The position numbers were made by a program, and so were the translations under genes. A DNA stretch of 7,313 nucleotides from Planctomycetaceae bacterium. Lineage in GTDB: Bacteria; Planctomycetota; Planctomycetia; Planctomycetales; Planctomycetaceae. Positions 1 to 5,399 of this stretch are shown piece after piece. The first letter of the stretch is position 1. Each line of letters starts with the position of its first letter. Location of the stretch: assembly GCA_015487825.1 (NCBI GenBank), contig WFOZ01000519.1:1-7313 (forward strand), read 5' to 3'. Under the pieces are notes generated by a model. That model was not told the DNA's origin. It ran no database searches and saw only the letters and a list, made by a program, of their open reading frames with translations.

Positions 1-1828
1 TGCCATCTCCGTTCCAATCGACAATACAAAACTTTCGACGACCACTACCGCCCGCCCGGCGTTGATTCAATTGTAACAATCCGGCAGATGCATTTTTGAT
101 GCGGTGATTGCCATCGGTCACCGAAAAGTTTTCGCCGTAGAAGCAGCGTTTGGGCGGGAGCAAAATCAGTTTCCCCTCGATTTTAGTACGTTCATAAAGT
201 GAGAGATAACCTTCGACATCCAACATCACCAAATCCATCAAGCCGTCTTTGTTCCAATCAACAACCAACGGCGTAGTTCGCCACTGTGTGACAAGTTCAT
301 TCTTCCTGGGTGTCCACCATGTCCACTTTGGTTTTGGGCAAACTCCCTTGCACTCAATATTTATCTGCTTTGAGGCAGCCAACTTCGGGCATTTTTTTGT
401 GCCAATATTTTCCAACCAGCGAACCTTCCCCCAGATATCGTTGTAGACAATATCAAGATCTCCATCGCTGTCCCAGTCGCCAACGTTGAGAGTTGTGTAA
501 CCCCATTTTGCCTCAGTTGGCCCTTGAATTGAGCCGTTCGGGCCAGCCATCGTTCGGAAGACTTTACCTCCAGCTTCCAATCGAACCGGAGCCGCCCAGC
601 GAGGGACTTCAACACCGGGACCGCTGAGATTTTCGAACAATTCAATAAAGCCGGTCGTATTTCCTGAGACGATATCAACATCTCCATCGCTATCCCAATC
701 AACGCCAACCGGGGTAGCGAGCGAACCACATTTCAAATCATCCGCCTGCTGCTGGAAATAGACGGGATCGAGAAATTGCGGGCTGCGGTCATTGTTCAAC
801 TTACCGGTGTTTTCAACAAGCGCAACTCGTCCATCTTCATCACCAACGATTAAATCGAAATCACCATCCAAATCCCAATCAATCGCCACCGGGACGATCA
901 TCTCCAGGTTCATTCTTAGCTTTGAACCGTCTTCACTTCTCAGACGAACACTACTTTTATAGTTGGGCTTTCTTCGAGTTCCGATGTTTTCGAAGTAAGT
1001 AAATCCATCAAGGAATTCACCGCAGAGTAAATCGAGATCGCCATCGTTATCAAAATCGCAGAAGTTAGGCGATGGGCAACCGTAAACATCGACCGGCTTC
1101 CCACCAGCTTCAATTTTGATGGGCTTTTCGTACTTCGGTTGTTCGGTTGTTCCTGTATTGCGGAACAGAAAAACATATCCGTGCAGTTTTTCATTCTTCC
1201 AGATGCCCTGCTCGTCCCAGGCATCATCCCAGCCATAACCTCGCCAATCTTCGATACCGACTACAAGATCCACCTTCCCATCGCCATCGTAATCAACGTA
1301 GCGCCATTGATTGTGCCGGACTTTGGCCCGTTTTTTTGGATCACTTGCCTTCCAGTAAAAGTTTGAGGCTATCGGAAGTGAAATTTGTTCCTTCAATCCG
1401 GTTTTTATGAAGTTTGGATGTTCTTTCCCCGGCGTAAGCACTCGCAGCTTCCCATCGACATAACTGGGCATCACATAATGAACCGTGTGACTTAAACGCC
1501 GAGCTGCTTTAAAGACGGGAAATTTATTCTTAGCGGTGGAACCGGTCGTATTTTCGAAGAGCCAGATTCCATTTGAAGGTTTATCAGGGCAGGAAACAAT
1601 TAAGTCGAGATCGCCATCGCCATCCGCATCGCATGGGACAGGCCATGCCCACAGACCGACCCCAAGATCAACAACCAATCCGGGATTATTGTATTTGAGT
1701 GGCTGTAAGCTCTCTTGTTTATCCTCTGGGGCAGCAGCATATCCCGAAGAAGAGAAAATTAACGGAATAGAAAGCGTTAAGCAAAACAATGAAACGCAGG
1801 ATGTTATGAAAAGCCGTCGTGATACCAT
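1..1828 (-). CDS. Secreted FG-GAP/VCBS repeat (beta-propeller-type) protein, 3' end beyond window
   Basis: The reading frame is open from an ATG at 1828 to the left edge (609 full codons, no stop), so the protein is longer than seen. Residues 1-33 are a Sec signal peptide: basic MVSRRL start, long hydrophobic core, cleavage near GYA/AAPED. The rest carries repeated Ca-binding loops of the D-x-D/N-x-D-G-x-x-D type starting at residues 67, 179, 258, 317, 377, 451 and 524, plus an eighth at 604 cut by the edge. Each is followed by a hydrophobic strand and usually a F/V/L-E-N-x-G turn (for example FENIGT, VENTG, LENIGT). That is the FG-GAP/VCBS pattern, whose blades of about 60-80 residues form calcium-stabilised extracellular propellers. 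The 112-residue gap between the first two motifs may hide a degenerate blade. No Shine-Dalgarno is evident; the start rests on the signal peptide. Ligand or enzymatic role is unknown. The family call is secure; the function is not. Confidence 0.9.
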   Translation of the reverse strand, partial: MVSRRLFITSCVSLFCLTLSIPLIFSSSGYAAAPEDKQESLQPLKYNNPGLVVDLGVGLWAWPVPCDADGDGDLDLIVSCPDKPSNGIWLFENTTGSTAKNKFPVFKAARRLSHTVHYVMPSYVDGKLRVLTPGKEHPNFIKTGLKEQISLPIASNFYWKASDPKKRAKVRHNQWRYVDYDGDGKVDLVVGIEDWRGYGWDDAWDEQGIWKNEKLHGYVFLFRNTGTTEQPKYEKPIKIEAGGKPVDVYGCPSPNFCDFDNDGDLDLLCGEFLDGFTYFENIGTRRKPNYKSSVRLRSEDGSKLRMNLEMIVPVAIDWDLDGDFDLIVGDEDGRVALVENTGKLNNDRSPQFLDPVYFQQQADDLKCGSLATPVGVDWDSDGDVDIVSGNTTGFIELFENLSGPGVEVPRWAAPVRLEAGGKVFRTMAGPNGSIQGPTEAKWGYTTLNVGDWDSDGDLDIVYNDIWGKVRWLENIGTKKCPKLAASKQINIECKGVCPKPKWTWWTPRKNELVTQWRTTPLVVDWNKDGLMDLVMLDVEGYLSLYERTKIEGKLILLPPKRCFYGENFSVTDGNHRIKNASAGLLQLNQRRAGGSGRRKFCIVDWNGDG

Positions 1829-1979
1829 GGCTGTTTATCTTTGTACTACCAATAGATCGAATATGAATGACAAGTGAGAAAGACTGTTGTCTTCCAATTG
1901 GAGAGAAAAGTCAACCGTTGGCAATAACAGAGCAGACCAACGAGCATCTCAGCTGTACAAGATCGCAGAAAACACTTGA

Positions 1980-2966
1980 CTAGCGAGCGGCACGACTGAG
2001 CCGGTCATTAAGAGCAAAACCCAAACCATAAGCAGGAAATGGCGTTGCGATGATCAGATCAAGCCCCTCTGCATCGAGTCTGCGGATCGCAGCGAAGAAA
2101 TTGGAAGCCGCTTCCGTAAGATTTCCGGTAGACGAAAGCTCTTCGATTACCTCAAAGAAAAGTTCAGGACGCTGTTGATCTAACTCGGCCTTTTGAAGGG
2201 TCAACAGACCAACACGCCGGCAGCCATCTGGTCGGTGAGGCTTTTTCGCGATTATCAAAGGAGTTAACGGTGCATAATGTTCTTTGAGTTGCCCGGGTGC
2301 CAGCGGGGAATCGGTAGATTGATTTTCAGAGTAAGAACTTGATATCGCTCCTTTACCGAGAAGACTTTCAATCTGCTCGATGGTGATGCCACCTGGTCGT
2401 AATAGAGTAGGCACATCATTACACAAACCAATTATTGTTGACTCGATTCCGACTTTGCAGGGGCCGCCATCAAGAATGTAGGCAACATGTTCTTCCAATT
2501 GTTCTGCAACGTGTAATGCGGTTGTCGGGCTGGTTCTGCCGAACAGATTTGCGGACGGAGCGGCAAGAGGCTTTTCGGACTGCTGGATCAATTGCAATGC
2601 AAGTGGGTGATCAGGCATGCGAATCGCCACACTGCTTAAGCCTGATGTCACAAGATCCGGAACACATTCATGCTTGGGAAGCACAACGGTGAGTGGTCCC
2701 GGCCAGAATTGATCAATCAGTTTTTGAATGATTAAAGGAACATTTTTTGCAATCAAAGCAAGAGTCTCTTGAGAAGCGATATGCACGATAAGTGGATCGA
2801 ATTTCGGTCGCTGCTTTGCTTCAAAAATGCGGGCCACTGCAAGAGGGTTCAACGCATCGGCTGCAAGACCGTAAACGGTTTCGGTCGGGATCGCAACCAG
2901 CTGCCCGCTTAAAATCTGCGAAACCGCTCGGGAAACATCAACGCCAATTTCAACTCTTTGGCTCAT
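1980..2966 (-). CDS. sua5: Sua5-type L-threonylcarbamoyladenylate synthase (YrdC domain plus Sua5 domain)
   Basis: A cytoplasmic enzyme of 328 residues. The family makes threonylcarbamoyl-AMP from L-threonine, bicarbonate and ATP, the first step of t6A formation at position 37 of ANN-decoding tRNAs; the product is used by the TsaD complex. The YrdC domain covers about residues 10-200: PTETVYGL at 27-34, K51-x-R53 followed by FDPLIVH, WPGP at 88-91, RMPDHP at 116-121, PSAN at 137-140 (S138 and N140 are family active-site positions), GGPCKVGIESTI at 167-178 and RPGG at 190-193. The inter-domain linker APGQLKEHYAP (223-233) matches the Sua5 PGM-x-x-x-HYxP type. The C-terminal domain (about 235-328) ends in NDRLSRAAR, as is typical. 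Length and the second domain mark it as Sua5 rather than the short TsaC/YrdC form. The ATG has no Shine-Dalgarno; the bases just upstream read TTCCTCC on the coding strand. It lies 52 bases after the TPR gene and may be cotranscribed with it. Confidence 0.96.
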   Translation of the reverse strand: MSQRVEIGVDVSRAVSQILSGQLVAIPTETVYGLAADALNPLAVARIFEAKQRPKFDPLIVHIASQETLALIAKNVPLIIQKLIDQFWPGPLTVVLPKHECVPDLVTSGLSSVAIRMPDHPLALQLIQQSEKPLAAPSANLFGRTSPTTALHVAEQLEEHVAYILDGGPCKVGIESTIIGLCNDVPTLLRPGGITIEQIESLLGKGAISSSYSENQSTDSPLAPGQLKEHYAPLTPLIIAKKPHRPDGCRRVGLLTLQKAELDQQRPELFFEVIEELSSTGNLTEAASNFFAAIRRLDAEGLDLIIATPFPAYGLGFALNDRLSRAAR

Positions 2967-3018
2967 GGAGGAATTAAATCATTCAGAAGGCAATATCAAT
3001 TTGTTAAACAAACCTGTA

Positions 3019-4005
3019 TTATTGCAGCTCTGACTGATTTTTCCACTGCTCCCATTGCTCTGGAGTGAGATTGTCAGGATTGACGGTCTCCGGAACAACA
3101 GTTGTCGGAATATGAGATTCTACATGATGAGCTGAGGCTGACTGTAAATTCAATGCATATTGTACATGTTGTTTACCGACCTGTTCTGTCCCGGAAGCAG
3201 GCAATATGTTTCCAGGGTTTCTTTTCATTTCCACAAGCCAATACCGTGCCTGCTTCAAATCAGGATTAACATCCAGGGCTCCTCGCAAATACTGCTCCGC
3301 CACACAGACATCATGGAGTTCCTTTAGAGCAATGTACCCGACATTATAGTAGGCTTCCGCCTGACCAACGAGTTCTGAAAGTGCAAGAGCAGCCTGTTCA
3401 TATTGACCGGAACGTGCGAGAGTCAGCCCAATTTCAAATTTGTATTTGGTATCAGGCTTTTTCCGGACTGCTTTCTGCATTTCAACAATTGCTTCTGTAT
3501 ATCGCTTTTGTCCTGCAAGAAACTTTCCATAAGCAAAGAAGGCCTCGGAAGAGGCAGGGTCAATTTCAATTGCCTTTAGAAATCGCTGCTCTGCCTGCGC
3601 ATTATGTCCGGCCAAAGCTTCCAGACGTCCCAGCCCAATATTAGCTTCAATCGATTGAGGTTCCTTAGTGATCACTTTTTCATAAAAAGTTTTAGCTTCT
3701 GTCAAATGCCCTAACTGCTCTTGAAGCCTGGCGTAATACAAGTGAAGTTGCGCAGGATTCTTCAGGTCCTTTTCGGTCTTAGGAACACTTTCGGGTAAAA
3801 CTGCTGCGGGAGGCAATCGGTCACTATTCTTTCCCGCACTCAACATACTTTGTTTTGAGGAAACCAGTTTATTAACTGCTTCTTCCTGTGGAGTGAGAGG
3901 CTTCTGCGAAAACCACGCCAGTGGTCCTGCCCCTGCACAGCCACTACAGGCAATGAGAACCAGTGTTCCCAACAAATTACAATATGAATTATTCTGCATT
4001 CCCAT
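3019..4005 (-). CDS. TPR-repeat lipoprotein
   Basis: From the ATG at 4005 the product is 328 residues. It starts with a short lipoprotein signal, MGMQNNSYCNLLGTLVLIAC, in which L-I-A-C20 is a lipobox, so the mature protein should be membrane-anchored through Cys20. A low-complexity Gln/Lys/Pro linker (about 25-83) precedes at least five tandem tetratricopeptide repeats of 34-36 residues (about 84-250). They are recognisable by phrases such as LGHLTEAKTFYEKVITKEP, AEQRFLKAIEIDP, YTEAIVEMQKAVRKKP and AEQYLRGALDVNP. The tail of about 75 residues is polar and probably disordered. TPR arrays scaffold protein complexes; the partner here is unknown. The frame stays open to a GTG at 4077 (352 residues), but I prefer 4005 because AAAGGA lies 8 bases upstream and the signal peptide begins properly there; the ATG at 3999 is also possible. 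Neighbours suggest an envelope role, which is inference. Confidence 0.9.
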   Translation of the reverse strand: MGMQNNSYCNLLGTLVLIACSGCAGAGPLAWFSQKPLTPQEEAVNKLVSSKQSMLSAGKNSDRLPPAAVLPESVPKTEKDLKNPAQLHLYYARLQEQLGHLTEAKTFYEKVITKEPQSIEANIGLGRLEALAGHNAQAEQRFLKAIEIDPASSEAFFAYGKFLAGQKRYTEAIVEMQKAVRKKPDTKYKFEIGLTLARSGQYEQAALALSELVGQAEAYYNVGYIALKELHDVCVAEQYLRGALDVNPDLKQARYWLVEMKRNPGNILPASGTEQVGKQHVQYALNLQSASAHHVESHIPTTVVPETVNPDNLTPEQWEQWKNQSELQ

Positions 4006-4013
4006 CTTCGCAA

Positions 4014-4019
4014 TCCTTT
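4014..4019 (-). promoter_or_regulatory. Shine-Dalgarno of the TPR lipoprotein gene
   Basis: On the minus strand this reads AAAGGA, 8 bases before the ATG at 4005. It decides the start, favouring 4005 over the upstream in-frame GTG at 4077. Confidence 0.6.
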
Positions 4020-4081
4020 GCGCGAGGGTGCCCGCGTAGAAACCATCCCAAAAGGCCCGGCATAGAGAAAAGATCACCAGG

Positions 4082-4193
4082 CGAAGGCAATCCTTTCTCT
4101 AATCGGCACCTTCTGCACAATTACTCAAATCTATTCAGATTGTTGAGGTAATTACTCAAATATTGAAGAAAACCTCAAGCTGGGATGCCTTCG
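4082..4193 (-). promoter_or_regulatory. Structured intergenic segment: outer inverted repeat with nested hairpin
   Basis: This segment fills most of the gap between the secreted-protein gene (stop at 4197) and the TPR gene (start at 4005). The outer arms are CGAAGGCAATCC (4082-4093) and GGATGCCTTCG (4183-4193), complementary except for one extra A. Inside lies an AT-rich hairpin at 4119-4153: AATTAC pairs with GTAATT, TCA with TGA and AATCT with AGATT, with small bulges and loop ATTC. No T-run follows on the minus strand, so it does not look like a rho-independent terminator. It could be an operator, a leader RNA structure for the TPR gene, or a small relic element. The pairings are read directly; the role is inference. 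Confidence 0.4.
4119..4161. repeat. 12-bp direct repeat AATTACTCAAAT, two copies
   Basis: AATTACTCAAAT occurs exactly at 4119-4130 and 4150-4161. The start-to-start distance of 31 bp is close to three DNA helical turns, which is typical of paired transcription-factor sites. The first copy is also part of the left arm of the hairpin at 4119-4153. Confidence 0.6.
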
Positions 4194-4196
4194 TTC

Positions 4197-4892
4197 TTAT
4201 TGCCCGGAACCACCACTATTTGAAGTTTTAAGCGAAATATGTGGTGAAGCCATCCCGTCAATCCACGCCTTCTGGTAAAGCTCTACTTCTACTGCTGGGC
4301 GAGTTACCGGTGATGTCACATCAAGTAACACATTCAGAGGCCGGCCGATCTGGTCACTTAATTCTGCAATGTAATTATTGACACTGGCAACACGCATAGT
4401 GTTAATGCTTCTTTCTGTAGAAGCCTGCACGTGTATCGAGTGCTGGCGTCTTGCTGGATTCTGCACAACCCAGAGTACATGCTCGCGGCCTGATTTTGTC
4501 AAATGGTGAGATTCTGGATCGAAATGATAGCCATAAAGTGTCGAGACGTTCTTCCACCCCTGGTTGATTTGAACAGCCTCAAATACTTTGATGATATTGC
4601 GATCATTTTCCACATATGGTGTTGGCCAGAAATGTGCAGAATGAAACTGCTGAGCAAAAGTCTGCTGCGGATCAGTCGGACGCGGGCGAGGTGGCCAAAG
4701 CTTTCCATGTCGATAAACCTGACGGGATCCAACAGGAAGCGAGCCCGTGTACTCCCACCATTCAGGAGAATGTTTTTTCAGACCACTTGTATCCCGCTTG
4801 CCCCAGGGCCACCCGGCTCTGGCAGATTCAGGACTGATGATAATCCCGGAAAAAAAAGCAAATAGTATAATTCGCAAACAGATTAATCGCAT
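4197..4892 (-). CDS. Secreted protein of unknown function
   Basis: The product is 231 residues from the ATG at 4892. I do not recognise the family. Residues 1-26 form a clear Sec signal peptide: MRLICLR, a hydrophobic stretch through IIIS, then P-E-S-A-R-A with an A-x-A cleavage site before G27. The mature part is rich in tryptophan (nine, including GWPWG at 27-31 and WWEY at 45-48), proline and histidine. It has a predicted mixed alpha/beta region about 98-205 (IIKVFEAVQ, GREHVLWVVQNP, SIHVQASTERS, MRVASVNNYIAEL, PLNVLLDVTSP) and a Ser/Gly tail. There is no membrane segment after the signal, so it is probably periplasmic or exported. The I-H-V-x-A-S ... M-R-V-A-S-V-N-N-Y-I stretch faintly recalls the OmpA C-terminal fold but lacks its N-x-x-L-S-x-x-R-A motif, so I do not assign it. 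The start is set by AGGAG 9 bases upstream; a TTG at 4919 in the same frame is less likely. It heads the minus-strand group. Confidence 0.82.
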   Translation of the reverse strand: MRLICLRIILFAFFSGIIISPESARAGWPWGKRDTSGLKKHSPEWWEYTGSLPVGSRQVYRHGKLWPPRPRPTDPQQTFAQQFHSAHFWPTPYVENDRNIIKVFEAVQINQGWKNVSTLYGYHFDPESHHLTKSGREHVLWVVQNPARRQHSIHVQASTERSINTMRVASVNNYIAELSDQIGRPLNVLLDVTSPVTRPAVEVELYQKAWIDGMASPHISLKTSNSGGSGQ

Positions 4893-4901
4893 CTTGCCTA
4901 G

Positions 4902-4906
4902 CTCCT
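4902..4906 (-). promoter_or_regulatory. Shine-Dalgarno of the secreted unknown protein
   Basis: AGGAG on the minus strand, 9 bases before the ATG at 4892. It supports that ATG over the TTG at 4919. Confidence 0.65.
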
Positions 4907-5077
4907 GCTGAGTTCCCAACTCATCTGGAGGCAGTCTGTTGAAAGCTAAACTGCAATCCGGAAAGATCGCCTGCTCCTCAGTCTGCCTGGTCAGGTAGTT
5001 TTATGCAGATTCGTATTCTGCGCACGTCCCCCGTGAAACCTGTCCATTTCCACTTATCGACCCTTGAAACTTCTTGC

Positions 5078-5095
5078 ATTACGAAAAAACGTAAT
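5078..5095. repeat. Inverted repeat ATTACG-N6-CGTAAT
   Basis: Perfect 6-bp arms (5078-5083 and 5090-5095) flank a run of six A. The symmetry is typical of a dimeric regulator site and would also give a short hairpin. It lies 305 bases upstream of the wall-protein start and about 190 upstream of the minus-strand gene. Confidence 0.45.
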
Positions 5096-5172
5096 TCCAT
5101 CGAAAATCTGTCCATATGTGCGCATTCGGGCCTTTTGGATTTTTTTCAGTTGCCTATATCCGCTGGTAATCA

Positions 5173-5301
5173 CCCTTTTCTCTCCTATACACACATAGAG
5201 CCCAGAAGTGGATTTCCACTAATTCAAAAATATCCCCTTATAGATACGCATTCAGTTTATTTACCATTGCATCCAGTTTCCCTTTTGTATATCTCCTATA
5301 C
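5173..5301 (+). repeat. Duplicated element CCCTTTT...TCTCCTATAC
   Basis: CCCTTTT (5173-5179), one base, then TCTCCTATAC (5181-5190) recurs as CCCTTTT (5280-5286), five bases, then TCTCCTATAC (5292-5301). Both parts match exactly; only the spacer differs. The TATAC ends could be -10-like cores of tandem promoters, or both copies could be activator sites. I found no good -35 for the first copy, so the function is open. Confidence 0.5.
5207..5220. repeat. 14-bp palindrome AGTGGA-TT-TCCACT
   Basis: Perfect 6-bp arms separated by two T. The half TTTCCACT also appears alone at 5047-5054. The form suits a helix-turn-helix dimer operator; no regulator gene is present in the window. Confidence 0.45.
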
Positions 5302-5346
5302 CTCCTATTCTTCGTTTGTTACTTGCGTTTGGTGACGACGAATCTT

Positions 5347-5379
5347 TTCTTATCACATTTGTGGTAGGAGTCTTTTTTT
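5347..5379 (+). promoter_or_regulatory. Leader hairpin followed by a T-run, upstream of the wall-protein gene
   Basis: Positions 5347-5356 can pair with 5361-5370 around an ATTT loop (10 bp including three G-U pairs); TCTTTTTTT follows, ending 20 bases before the start codon. The stem contains AGGAG. The arrangement resembles a weak attenuator or a 5' stabilising hairpin, but the stem has few G-C pairs, so termination would be inefficient. Confidence 0.3.
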
Positions 5380-5386
5380 CCAAAAT

Positions 5387-5393
5387 GGAGGAG
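5387..5393 (+). promoter_or_regulatory. Strong Shine-Dalgarno of the wall-protein gene
   Basis: GGAGGAG lies 6 bases before the ATG at 5400. It is the best ribosome-binding site in the window. It fixes the start downstream of the TTG at 5316 and ATG at 5385, the latter of which overlaps the site itself. Confidence 0.8.
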
Positions 5394-5399
5394 ATAAAC

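Larger units (their letters stand above)
4893..5399. promoter_or_regulatory. Divergent intergenic region with repeats, no gene
   Basis: These 507 bases separate two divergent genes for exported proteins and must hold both promoters. I see no convincing coding frame. The right half is AT- and pyrimidine-rich. It contains two perfect inverted repeats (5078-5095 and 5207-5220), a 9-bp direct repeat ATTTCCACT (5046-5054 and 5212-5220), a duplicated CCCTTTT/TCTCCTATAC element and a leader hairpin just before the plus-strand gene. TTGCAT occurs at 5074-5079 and 5267-5272. The second, with TATCTC 17 bases on (5290-5295), is only a weak sigma-70-like pair, so no transcription start can be placed with confidence. 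Confidence 0.6.

Noticed and set aside
361..1236. Minus-strand frames at 361-729 and 940-1236
   Set aside because: They overlap, in other frames, the continuous 609-codon FG-GAP frame, which explains the sequence fully; their translations have no domain features.
1868..1873. TTGTCA on the minus strand as a -35 box for the FG-GAP gene
   Set aside because: No acceptable -10 hexamer is found at 16-19 bases downstream.
1536..1877. Plus-strand 113-codon frame
   Set aside because: It lies opposite the signal peptide and first calcium loop of the FG-GAP gene and its translation looks like antisense of that region.
1916..1942. Hairpin CGTTGG / CCAACG as a terminator after the Sua5 gene
   Set aside because: The stem is only 6 bp with a 15-base loop, and the minus-strand T-rich stretch begins several bases later. 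Too weak to call.
3000..3012. Palindrome TTTGTT-A-AACAAA between the TPR and Sua5 genes
   Set aside because: Short and AT-only apart from one pair, with a one-base centre and no T-run; likely chance in AT-rich sequence.
4006..4077. GTG start at 4077 for the TPR gene, adding 24 residues
   Set aside because: The added segment places charged residues before the lipoprotein signal, while the ATG at 4005 has a well-spaced AAAGGA and a normal signal length.
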